From NCBI GenBank assembly GCA_002812745.2, contig NCSJ02000079.1, positions 1-64,000 on the forward strand: 64,000 nt of DNA, in the 5' to 3' direction. A model generated the notes under the pieces. It was not told where the DNA came from, searched no databases, and saw only the letters and a program-made list of their open reading frames with translations. The translations under genes and the position numbers were made by a program. Positions 35,547 to 46,014 of this stretch are shown piece by piece. Positions within the stretch are counted from its first letter, which is position 1; each line of letters starts with the position of its first letter. The stretch comes from Scytalidium lignicola. Lineage: Eukaryota; Ascomycota; Leotiomycetes.

Positions 35547-37065
35547 ATGATGGCTCCAAGTCTCCCTTCAACCTTTCTTGCTTTGGCATTAAGCGCCGCA
35601 GGCGCCTTGGCCGCTGTGGAGTCTTGCTCTAATCCTCAGTTGAGCTGTCATAATTCAAGCTCGGTAGCCAATCTATGTTGTTTCAACGCTCCCGGTGGGC
35701 AACTTGTCCAGACTCAGTTCTGGGACACCAGTCCATCAACAGGTCCGATCAACTCGTGGACTGTTCACGGCCTTTGGCCAGATCATTGTGATGGCTCATT
35801 CGACCAGAACTGTGACTCTAGACGCGCTTATAAAAACATCTCCTCGATTCTCCAACAATATGGAAAGACTGATCTATTATCATACATGAACACTTTCGTG
35901 AGTTAACATCTGTAATGGGCTTCTTCTCCGGACTAATACGTTTTGAAGTGGAAAAATGATCCAAATGACGGCTCGGATGAGGAATTCTGGGAGCACGAAT
36001 GGGAGACACATGGTACATGCATTAGCACCTTGGACACAACGTGCTACTCCGACTACAGCCCTCAGGAAGAGGTCCCGGATTTTTTTCAGACTGCAGTTAA
36101 CCTTTTCAAGACCGTGGACACCTATGCAGTACGTTATATATGATCACGGTGAGGATAGCGCAGCTAACAATATTGACCAAGTTCCTGGCAGATGCCGGCA
36201 TTGTACCTTCGAGCTCAGCAACATACACTGCTGCTGAGATCCAAGCGGCAATCAGAGCGGCTTTCGGATTTGAAGCTACAATCCAGTGCAGTTCTGGCGC
36301 CCTCGATGAGATTTGGTATTCCTTCGATGTATTAGGATCTGTAGTCACCGGGACCTTCCAACCAGCTACTCCAGGTAAGGCGTTTTCTTTAAAACTTTGT
36401 TCAAAAACTTGAATTTCAAGGATTTTCGAATTTAATGGATCTATAGTTGGACAATCATCTTCCTGCTCATCAAGTGGCATTAAATACTTGCCAAAGCCGT
36501 CTGGTACTTCAATCTCGAGGTCTTCAACACCTACATCAACAAGCAGGACTTCAACCAGTACGACAAGAGGCGGGTCCTCTCCAACACCCACTGGTGGCTT
36601 CTCTGGCTCCGGGTTCTTGAATGCAGTCACTAGTGGTAGTCAGAGCGGATGCTTGATCAGCAGTGGAACATGGTTTACGACTGGCACTTGCGCCACTTAT
36701 ACTGCAACCTCTTCAGGTATGTCCGAGATAACTTTCTCTGAGGCAATTTGCTTCTAAACCTTTTGGTATAGGCTCTGGCTTCACCTTGAGGTCTTCTAAA
36801 GGAAACTGTGCCATCGAAAATTCCGAATTTACTTGTGCATCTGGTAATACTGCTACTGTATTCACTGTAAGATGCCAATCCCTGTGTTCTTTCAGGCTAT
36901 ATTATGACGTACTGATTATATCCCATCTAGGCTATCAATGGATTGTTGGCGTACAGCGGAAGCACTGCCTTCTATGCCACTGCCGTACCGAGTGGCCAAA
37001 CCCAAGCAACCGTATACACTTCTTCCCACAGCGTTAGTGTGTCTTTCCAGTGGGAGAGCGTTTAG
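35547..37065 (+). CDS. Secreted RNase T2-family ribonuclease with Ser/Thr linker and C-terminal domain
   Basis: Six exons (35547-35897, 35949-36128, 36182-36374, 36447-36716, 36772-36866, 36931-37065), phase-consistent, 407 residues. A signal peptide (STFLALALSAAGALA, cleavage near residue 22-24) leads into the T2 domain with active-site motifs CAS I WTVHGLWPDHCDG (His74) and CAS II EHEWETHGTC (132-141, split by no intron), plus paired cysteines. A Ser/Thr-rich, probably O-glycosylated linker (about 265-300) joins a roughly 100-residue C-terminal domain with cysteines. The enzyme cleaves single-stranded RNA outside the cell or in the vacuole. Fungal T2 enzymes of the Rny1 type also carry a C-terminal extension; whether this one is homologous I cannot tell. 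Two adjacent Met codons open the frame. Confidence 0.9.
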
Positions 37066-37814
37066 GTGTTCTAGGAGAGCATAGGGTCGTCTCCCGAGCA
37101 AATTGCTTTACCGATTGCAATGCTTTGTATATAACTCTGGTCTTTTCTCTTCGAGAATTCTGTGTATCTGCCTCTCTGCACTCTAAACACAGCTGTTGGG
37201 CGGATCAATTTAGTACCAAGATGGATCATTTATTGAAAGAGAAACCAACGAAAAACTATTACTAGTTTCGTAGATATCTGGATAATAGAGTAAAAAGAAG
37301 GGGAAAGGAGCTATATGTAGATGTTTATACAAATATAAACAAGATTCATGAACGGAGTGTAAGCGGGATGCATCACCTAGTGACCAAATCCAAACCCCTC
37401 ATCACGGCATGTTGCTACCACCAGCACCTTAATATGTCTCAGACTTCCCGGGATAGCGTGCGTGCCGTGGTGACTGGGGCTAGAGACAACCTTGGTTTGA
37501 TGCGCCAAGATGAATTTTGGTTCTTGTCTTGTCTTGTTTTGTTTTATAATTCTTATACTAAACAAGATGCTCATTATGAAATATCTAAAGTATTAAACAA
37601 ACATTGGATCAGAGCATCGAATTTGAGGTTAGTCGCGCCAAATACGCTGTAGTTTCACAATACTTCAGTGCGTCGCAGTGGATACCCCACGTCACCCTAC
37701 CATTGTCCGGGCAACGCGACTTTACCCCATCGCGTAAACACTAAACTTATGTACCGAGCTCTACAGCAAAGATCTGGTGACGACGTCCTTAAGATCGAGG
37801 AACTATTGATTAGA
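37066..37814. other. Intergenic, tandem spacer before the kinesin gene
   Basis: RNase T2 3' flank and kinesin promoter. Plus-strand Met codons at 37668 and 37749 are in frame with the kinesin and might extend it, otherwise no coding signal is seen. Confidence 0.5.
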
Positions 37815-39660
37815 ATGGCTCTGGAACCACGATTAATGCCGGGTGTGGCAACAGAGATGCGGTCTGTTAGGTCGTCGGCTTCGACACCTTCTTTGCGATC
37901 GAAGGAGGAGAGCATCATGCCAACTGGGAGGATGGAAGCGACGGGAGGGAATGTTAAGGTTGTGGTCAGAGTTAGAGCGTTTCTTCCTCGAGGTATATTT
38001 TTGTGGCAGAATCCTTCTAGGAACATGTGTCATGATTAATATTCTGACTTTGATTCCAGAAATTGAAAGAGGCGCGGAATGTTTGATTGAGATGGATCCG
38101 GTGACACAATCTACGACGTTGTTAGTACCAAATGATTCGGACCCGGCGAATTCAAGATCGAAAATGCGGAAAGTCATTGAGGAAAAGAAATTTACCTTCG
38201 ATAGCTCATTCTGGAGTCATGACCTGGAAGATGAGCACTATGCACATCAAGAAGACGTGTATAACTGTTTGGGAGAGGAGTTCTTGGATCACAACTTCGA
38301 AGGTTACCATACTTGCATTTTTGCATATGGACAAACAGGTTCCGGAAAGAGTTATACAATGATGGGTACACCTGATGAGCCTGGATTAATTCCAAGGACT
38401 TGTGAGGATCTGTTCCAGAGAATCGAAGCCGCCCAGAACGAAACACCCAACATCTCATATAACGTCCGTGTCTCGTATTTCGAAGTATACAATGAGCACG
38501 TTCGTGATCTCCTGGTACCTGTCAATCCAAACCAACCACCTTACTATCTCAAAATTCGAGAATCACCTACTGAAGGACCTTATATCAAAGATCTTACAGA
38601 TGCCCCGGTGAAGAGCATATCTGAGATCATGCGGTACATGAGGATGGGTGATTCAAACAGAACAGTTGCCAGTACGAAGATGAATGACACGAGTAGTCGG
38701 AGTCACGCTGTTTTCACGATAATGCTGAAACAGATCCATCATGATATGGATACAGATGAGACAACTGAACGAATGGCTCGGATTCGTCTGGTCGATTTGG
38801 CTGGGAGCGAGCGTGCGAAGGCAACAGAGGCTACCGGCGTTCGCCTTCGGGAAGGAAGCAACATTAACAAATCCCTTACGACTCTAGGTCGAGTGATTGC
38901 AGCTCTAGCAGATTTAAAGCAGCATCGTCCAGGAAAGAGAAACAAAGACGTTGTGCCATACAGAGACTCTATACTAACCTGGCTGCTCAAGGACTCCCTT
39001 GGGGGCAACAGTAAGACTGCAATGATAGCATGTATTGCTCCTTCAGATTATGATGAAACACTCTCGACCCTCCGTTACGCCGACCAAGCGAAACGAATCC
39101 GTACTCGTGCAGTTGTCAACCAAGACCATATCTCTGCCGCAGCCCGAGATGCACAGATTGCTGCAATGGCAGAGGAGATTCGTATACTACAACTCAGTGT
39201 TTCTGATAATCGAAGACGTGAGAAAGAAGGGAAAGAGCAGGAGGAGAAGTTGGAGGAGTACCAGAATAGAGTTGTAGTCATGCAACGTATGATGGAGGAG
39301 AAGTCTATGGTAGCTGAAGGCAAGATTCGGAGCTTGCAAACCGAGAATGAGGCACTGAGGCTTCATTTAAAGCTTGCGCTTGAGAGTTTGAAGAACCCCA
39401 TCGAAGTTCCCAATCCTAGAGTGCGTGTTTCACTTGCTAGTATTGATGGCGATAGTGATGATGAAATGATTAGAGAGGACGAAACTGGAGATCCGTCTTC
39501 TGATTATGATCATGAAGATGAGGGTATCAGCAGCTCTATCCACGATGAGAGAGCGACTGAAGTGCAAGTGTATATGAAGGAGTTGTTGAATGACTTAGGT
39601 ATGTTTAGGAGGAAAATTGTGGATGATAAGACTAGGTTCCTGTTTCCTAGAATGAATTAA
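37815..39660 (+). CDS. Short kinesin-3 family motor protein
   Basis: Two exons (37815-37992, 38060-39660), 592 residues. The motor domain starts at about residue 46 (NVKVVVRVRAF), with P-loop GQTGSGKS at 150-157, switch I NDTSSRSH, switch II LVDLAGSER, and KIF1-like loop features such as the EGSNINKSLTTLGRVI helix. A neck and short coiled coil follow (EKEGKEQEEKLEEYQNRVVV), then an acidic tail. The FHA and PH domains of full-length Unc104/Kif1 are absent, so this resembles the truncated fungal kinesin-3 relatives that move endosomes or pair with other motors. The first 45 residues are weakly constrained; Met codons at 37668 and 37749 are alternative starts. The usual RP in the first strand is RA here. 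Confidence 0.85.
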
Positions 39661-40022
39661 GTTTTGTAGCATGGAGTCTGTGGAACTGGTTGGAAAGTGT
39701 TTTTAGCGTTGGTATAGGTATGATTAAGGGGTTCACATGGCAGCAGTGGAGTCAGGAGTATTGAATCACGAAGTTATTTACGATATCACAACCCCAGAAA
39801 TGCAATTCCATGTAATAGCCTCTCAAATGAGCTTCCTAACTAGGGCTCATCTAGAGCCAGTACAAACAGAATGATGCTATCGTGAGTTGGTATATTCCTG
39901 TGAATACACCTTCAGAGAGGATCGAAAATAGTAGTACACATTAGAAATCAGGTTTTAGATTTCCATGACATTGTCCCACAGGCCAGAACCCCTAGAAAAT
40001 GAACAGCCTTGATATTTTTTGA
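39661..40022. other. Intergenic between convergent genes
   Basis: 3' flanks of the kinesin (+) and the acidic orphan (-). Nothing coding is seen. Confidence 0.5.
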
Positions 40023-41392
40023 TTAGACCTCTGTAATCAGTTTCTTCCCCTTAGTACCGGTAGCCTTCTTCATAGGACGATCACTAGTGATCTTAATGCT
40101 CTCATCCGAACTTGATGTAGAACTCGAATCATCTGAATGAAACTTAATATCAGAGCCATCCTTCTTCTCTTCTAAAACACCAAGCGCTAGGTTCATCTCA
40201 ATATACGGACGTTTTTTCCGTCCACCACTGCTAATTGAAGAATCCTTGGCGGTTTGTTTATCCGATTTAGAACCATCATAGTCAGTACTTTCAAATTCAT
40301 CGAGATCATCATCGGTAGAATCGTCGGAATCAGACTCGGATTCGGAATCTATCTCAATGCAGTGGTCTGCTGATTTTCCTGCTTGTACATCCGCTTGTAG
40401 TCGGGCATTAGCTGCTGCCATTTCTTGGAGAAAGCCTGTTAGTCGCTGTGATATTGGAGATTCGAAGGCGGTGATATTAGGTTTTTGGTTCAAAGGACGG
40501 AAATTCATGATTTCCTCTCTAGCACGGCTAGCAGGTGAAGCAGTAGGTCTAATAACATTGATGCTGGGTAGAGAATTGTCATCGTTGTCAGATTCATCGT
40601 AAGAACTAGTACCAGATGAACTCGTCTCGGATTCATCATCGTCGGTATCTCTACTCTGATAATCTCTGTTGTAGCTGACTTCTGAACCATGATTTCTAGA
40701 ATCATTTTCCTGGCTATGATGTTCAGAGCTACTGTTGTATACCTTATCCCGGTTCTCTCCACGTTTGTGGTGGGCAGCGTACTCCTGTCCGAGCTCAGAT
40801 GGGGTAAATTCTTCCATTGAGAAATGAGCTACATCGACGCTGTTAGCTCCTTCAATCACAAGAAACAGTAACAAGAGAAGCTAATTTTCAAAATAAAGAC
40901 AATGCTTACCATAAGGGTTTGAATACCATCCTATTATCCGTCGCCTCTCATACTCAAAGGTTTCGTTTTCTTGTAGCCCGCGACGTCTCTTCCTTGAATA
41001 CTGGTCGTTCAGAAATACCATTGAATCACTATCCTCTATTTCTAAAGGCGGTAAAGTTAGTATATTTTCAAAGATCTGCTCAGTTAGGAGGACTTGCGAT
41101 CCAACCAATTGGTGATGAGATGCTCTTGGTGATAACCGTCTGGCATCTCAAAGGGTTCGAAAACAGCATAAGCTGTGAAGCACTTCCTCCACAGCTCCAG
41201 GTTTGCAGCCATATTGTCTGCAAAATTGCCATTGGCATCAGGGTCCGGGAACACTGTTCCCGGAAACATCAGAAGGATAACTTTCCTCTGATACTCGTCA
41301 AGTGCTGGAGGTGATGTCTCCCAAGACGCTCGAGTAAGATCCAGATTGTCCAGCTGAATCTGGCCAGCTTGGCCAGAGAAAAGATAGCTCAT
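40023..41392 (-). CDS. Acidic orphan protein, unknown function
   Basis: Three exons (41392-41098, 41041-40910, 40828-40023), 410 residues. I do not recognise it. The N-terminal 100 residues look folded (YQRKVILLMFPGTVFPDPDA, MPDGYHQEHLITNWLD), followed by a basic patch YSRKRRRG that could be a nuclear localisation signal, an arginine-containing strand IIGWYSNPYG, and a long Ser/Asp/Glu tail (IDSESESDSDDSTDDDLDEF) that is probably disordered. A nuclear role is possible. Intron 1 only closes in frame if a GCAAGT donor is used, a GC-AG intron with branch site CTAAC; intron 2 is an ordinary GTAAGC-TAG intron, also with a CTAAC branch site. Confidence 0.7.
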
Positions 41393-42171
41393 CTTTAAAA
41401 GTGCTATAAGATCGAATTTTTTGGGTTGAAAGAAAGAAGAAAGGAAGAAAGAAATTGATTGACTGATTTAAGAGAGTCGAACGGTGCAATGTAGTAAATA
41501 ATGGAGATATCAGAGCAGGGAGAAAAGAAAGTTGGTACTCACTACTTATAAACGGATAATGAGAGGCTTCAATATTAAAAATATTGTCTAAATATAAGGA
41601 CAATATGATAAGATACAATACAATAGAATTTTTTTCTCCTTTGACGGTGTAAAGGCTGTCAATAGCCGTTGTGGAAATCCCTGCTTGCGGTTATTAACTA
41701 ACTGTAAAAANTTTGATTGTTAAATATTGACAATGCAAAGGATGTGAATAAGGACTATTGTTGTATTAGATGTAGTTGCAGCAATATTGTTGGCAGGTGT
41801 GTTTTGTTCTATTAACACACTCAAAATAGCAAAGTTTTCTCATTGACGTCGTTCTCTCAAAAAGGTTGGATTGGGTTTAGTTCGGGCTATGATGGCTGAT
41901 CCCGCACTTAGCGTCTCCTGTTTCACCCCAGCAGTCCAAGCTGCTTGTTTCATGGACGGATCCGAGCCCCTTATCGTGGGGTCCACTCATGTATCGTTTG
42001 ACGCCTCGTCTGAAGAAGTGCCGCTTGACCCTCGTACTTCCTTGCTTCTGTATAGCTTGCATGAACTCTCTGTTGTAGACCTCATCCTCAGTTTACGTGC
42101 ATCTATCGCATTCTTGTCCCCGAAAGAGCTATCTCGTTGTCACGCAAAACTACTGTACAGTAACAAAGACC
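41393..42171. other. Divergent promoter of the acidic orphan and eIF4E genes
   Basis: 779 bases, including an N at 41711 beside an A/T homopolymer run. A GC-richer minus-free stretch at 41889-42248 carries a plus-strand frame that overlaps the eIF4E start in another phase. The palindrome TACTGTACAGTA lies at 42151-42162, ten bases before the eIF4E start codon. Confidence 0.55.
42151..42162. repeat. Perfect 12-base palindrome TACTGTACAGTA
   Basis: Perfect inverted repeat in the leader of the eIF4E gene, ten bases before its start codon. Related TACTGTA/TACAGTA motifs recur in other gene-free parts of the window. Confidence 0.8.
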
Positions 42172-43038
42172 ATGGCACTGCGACCCACCCTCTTCACTCG
42201 GAACTTGCCAGCTGCGACGGAGCCCAGCGACTCTGGCTCTCCAGCTGAGCAACGGGATGGTGCGAAGAAGAACATGTTGAAGGCAATGAGGCCTTTACCA
42301 ACGCAGCATTACTGGAATGTCTATTTTGATCGGTGAGTATTCTCTCAAAACACTACCGCACGCAGTCATCAGCATCGGTCGGGCTTCTAACTATCATTTA
42401 GATCACAAAAAGACCAAACAAAGTCTGCAAATGGATCATATACTGCGTCACTCGAGCAGGTCGGTAGCCAGATTGAGTCTGTCCAGGACTTCTGGCGATA
42501 CAACAATAATATGCCAATCGAGCACATAAAGATGCGAGAGTCCATCTACCTCTTCAAACAAGGCTTCCAACCTATATGGGAGGATCGAAGGAACATCAAT
42601 GGGGGCAGCTGGACTTTCAGAGTACCCAAGGCTAGTGGCCCTGACTTCTGGACGAGAGTGCAGTTAATGGCTATTGGAGAGAAGCTGCAGGGTTGTCTAG
42701 ATGATGGTAAGAGACCTAGCTTGAGCGAACCTGAGATTTCTAGCAGCAATGGAGTGGACATAGTTTGTGAAGAGAACTGATTATCTGACTATAAAATAGG
42801 CGATCAACTTTGTGGTGTGGGCCTATCTGTCCGCTTCAACTCACACCTCATATCAGTTTGGCATCGGGACGCGTCGAAACAGAAATCAATCGATGCAATA
42901 CTGGCAACAGTATTAGAGGAGTTACCTGAGGAATTGAGACCAAAACCGGACAATTACTTTTACAAGAAGCACTCAGATCATGCAGGGTTTAAGGGGCTGG
43001 GTCCCGCAGGAACAGAGAGTGGATCTGGCAAAGAATGA
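42172..43038 (+). CDS. Cap-binding protein eIF4E, class II-like
   Basis: Three exons (42172-42332, 42402-42706, 42800-43038), 234 residues. The start GACCATGG is an ideal Kozak context. Motifs follow eIF4E order: HYWNVYFDR (first Trp), VQDFWRYNN, IWEDRRNINGGSW (cap-stacking Trp) and LISVWHRDA. The position of the first cap-sandwich Trp (usual SWxxNL) reads SYTASLEQ, i.e. Tyr, as in class II/4EHP proteins, which bind caps more weakly and often repress translation. I infer a class II role in translation control or mRNA storage rather than the main initiation factor; the conserved core is otherwise intact. In-frame upstream Met at 42097 would add 25 residues. Confidence 0.87.
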
Positions 43039-43314
43039 GGTATGGAGTAAAGGGAACTAAACGACTGGATTATTTGCACTCGCATCTAGGAGGAGGTATT
43101 GGTGTATTCAAAGGGATCTATGCATATTTGCCGGCGTTTGTTATCGTTATCCAAGAAAGCATGATGTTACTAAGCATAATAGGTATTCAGCCTCCAGAAC
43201 GCCTCTCCTAAGGGGTATGACCAGACCAATCCTCATTTGTCAAGAAGACTCCATAAACTCCCATCCCGAAATGCCAATCAAAAATCCCTTCCCATCTTTT
43301 GTAAAATAACAGAC

Positions 43315-44037
43315 CTACCGCCAAACTCCCGCTCGCCTCATGACACCCTCAAATTCTTCCTTATTTACTCCTTTACCCACTCCAACTCCACCATTAGCCT
43401 CGAGAATCATATCTCTTAATAGGTCTTCTTCCACATCTTCTTTTAGAGCTCTTGCAACTCGCTTCAGACTTGCCAATGTGATCTTCCCTTCTTCTCCAGA
43501 ACTAGCACCACCATTCATGAATAATCGAAAGGCTTCTTCCACTTCTTGGTTATGCGAATCAGATGTTCGTGTTCTAGCGTGGAATTTCAAAGCGCAGATC
43601 GCAAGGAAGGAGCTATATATGGCATAGCCTTCCCCATCAGGGTCAAGGATTGAAGTGAATTCTGCGAGTTCGGAGGGTGTAGGATGAATATCAAGTGCAC
43701 TGTTTCAAGTCAGAATCATCACTGGTAATTAGACCTCAAGGCCGTCTCCTCAAAGCCTGCGTGTGCTCTGCTACACATACATCATAGCTCGTCTCACATC
43801 TTTAATAGGTATCACACCCTCTTTCTCTCCTGACATCGGAACTGAAAATAAGCCAAACGCCTCCTTAATTTCATTTTCTTCTGCTGCTGTTATGTTGTGC
43901 TCCTTTGCGAGCTTAGATTGTCTAGCTTTCGGCGCGGCTGACTCTCCTAAGCCTTGTGCCCGGCGTTTGGGTGGCTATATCCTCAACGTCAGATGGAGTA
44001 ATATGCAGCTTGCGACTTATGATTTATTACCTACCAT
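43315..44037 (-). CDS. EF-hand calcium-binding protein (centrin/calmodulin-like fold)
   Basis: Three coding exons: 44037-44035 (just the ATG), 43974-43781 and 43699-43315; 193 residues. The spliced start reads MPPKRRAQGLGESAAPKARQ, a basic tail, then ITAAEENEIKEAFGLFS (first EF-hand helix), DIHPTPSELAEFTSILDPDG, VEEAFRLFMNGG and the C-terminal EANGGVGVGKGVNKEEFEGV. The calcium loops are degenerate: expected Asp/Glu positions are partly Gly/Ser, so calcium affinity may be low. It resembles centrin-like EF-hand proteins of filamentous fungi; partner unknown. An alternative upstream frame (MQERKYIIVV...) cannot be spliced into the EF-hand frame. Confidence 0.8.
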
Positions 44038-44810
44038 TATGAAGGCCAGGTCCGATTCCCTTTAGGGCCTCTATTTCATAGTATCCCGGAGGGGGATAAC
44101 TTTCTTTCACGACGATGATGTATTTCCGTTCCTGCATTGGTGACTTGTAAATTAGGCATTAACACTAGGGTCTTGGCGGAGAAACAAAATTTGGAAATTC
44201 GTTAAAAGGCAATCTCTTCCCTTATTTTCAACATAACATTCCACGACCAATTTTTTTAGCCCACTAGTTATGATGTTGGGAATATACAGGACTATGATAT
44301 CATAGCCTCAGTTTACAGTAGATAGGTATTATCTTTCATCACTTATTAATTTCATTATGAGGGGCTGGACCTTGGAAAGAAATAGCTTCAAAAATATGCT
44401 AGAGCTCGTCGTAGTCTCATCCCAGAGCGATCGAGTGTGGACAGTGAAGCAAGATTGATATCGGGTTGAGATTTTGATTCTTCTCTTACCTTCCCCTTGG
44501 CACTTTGCCGCTTTGCTCTGTTAATGAGTTAAGATCGTGTCCTTGGAGGAGACAAATTTTCACAAAACTTGAATAAGTCTGCTCAAGACGAATATTCAGT
44601 GATATAATTTGTTAATGAACTTGTAATAAAATCTATTTTTTCTCAAATGATGCATAGACATATCGGTTCTCTCTGTGATAGTATATTATAATGCCCACGT
44701 CTACAATAAAAATGTATGGGAGGTCTTGATTAACATCAGATTTTTGCCTCAGCTGGTGGTCTATTGAGCCTTAATATTCCATAACATACCTCACAATCCC
44801 AACTACGTAC
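44038..44810. other. Intergenic, tandem minus-strand spacer
   Basis: Promoter/leader of the EF-hand gene and 3' flank of glyoxalase II. AT-rich with no coding signal. Confidence 0.5.
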
Positions 44811-46014
44811 TCACTTAAAGCTGTTCTTCATTTCCCGAAGCTTACCCATGACTTCTACAGGGTCAGTCTTACTAGTCACTCTTTGTATTTCCGGGTCCTT
44901 ATATCGGTTAGTTCTTAGTCCTGCAAATAATCTTACCAACAGAGTACATACCTGAGTCCTCATGAAAGGGTTATGTTCCTTGCACTCATTAGTAAAGAGC
45001 TTTTATAATATTCAGACAGTTACTTACTTTCTCGTCACCTATTGTGAATTTCCCTTGAGTTTCCTTGTTGTTTTCTGCAAAAGCCTGCAACTTCTTTACG
45101 GCTTCACTAGGTAAAACTGACAACGCAAATTTGACGTTGGATTTTGTATACTCGTGGCCAGGCTGTTATGTTAGTGCAATTCGACTATCATGGGAGACAA
45201 CGGCTTACATAGACCTTGGTGTCATCAGGAAGAGAAGCTAGAGTTTTGTTCAAAGCAGTATTCATCTGTTCCGGGGTACCTTCAAAGAACTTCCCGCATC
45301 CTATTAAATGTTAACAATGTTTTTAATAGCCTGGGTCTGTACAAAAGTGAGCCTCACCAGCGTGAAATAATGTATCGCCAGTGAAGACGACTTTCTGATC
45401 ACCATCTTGCATATAGTAACATATGCTATCTTGAGTATGGCAAGGGGTATAAAGTGCTTTGACTAATATATCACCGATTTTGAAGGTCTCTCCATCCTGT
45501 GGCGTTTTCGAAACAGCCTCGCAGTCTTTACCGCCGATTATAGACTTTCCTTGGAATTCGGGATGGTTAAGCTACGCAATTATTGTCAGTAACAACTCGA
45601 TAAGGTATTACACACTAATAGTACCATCTTTTTGTTGCCTCCAGCATGATCCCAATGGCTAGTTAAATAAGTAGCTGTTTCTTCAATTATTCAAACACGG
45701 TACTTTACTGGTGGGTATTAACGATAGCTGTGAGATTAATCTTCCCATCTTTTATTTGCTGTTTCAATACCGGTGCTACCCTACAGTATATCAATGAGAG
45801 TTGATCGAATTTGATGGAGTAGCACCAACTCATCAGGGTTTGCGGGATCAATGATCACAGCATCCTTAGTTTTGTCGTCAACCACGAGATATGCATAGTT
45901 GTCGCTAGTCCCCGTCCCTAATAACATTTTCTTAGTACATTATGCTTCGAAGAGAATCTTGTAATATTTGGAAGATTTAAAAACCATACACATAGGTATT
46001 GATTGGATATGCAT
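44811..46014 (-). CDS. GLO2: Glyoxalase II (hydroxyacylglutathione hydrolase)
   Basis: Nine coding exons (46014-45990, 45917-45830, 45780-45709, 45658-45625, 45571-45358, 45300-45209, 45162-45028, 44978-44952, 44897-44811), all phases close, 257 residues. The metallo-beta-lactamase zinc motif THHHWDH is rebuilt across the exon 3/4 border; later ligands are in TPCHTQDS and FTGDTLF, and PGHEYTKSN is the substrate-binding/zinc motif of this family. The enzyme hydrolyses S-lactoylglutathione to lactate and glutathione, the second step of methylglyoxal detoxification. No mitochondrial signal is evident, so the cytosolic form is likelier. Exon 8 is a 27-base micro-exon. Confidence 0.9.

Noticed and set aside
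37843..38060. Long kinesin frame beginning MWQQRCGLLGRRL
   Set aside because: It reads through the first intron in another frame; the spliced NVKVVVRVRAF start matches kinesins.
44040..44140. Upstream EF-hand exon starting MQERKYIIVVKESYPPPG
   Set aside because: Its frame cannot be joined to the EF-hand frame by any GT-AG pair; the ATG at 44037 with a direct donor does.
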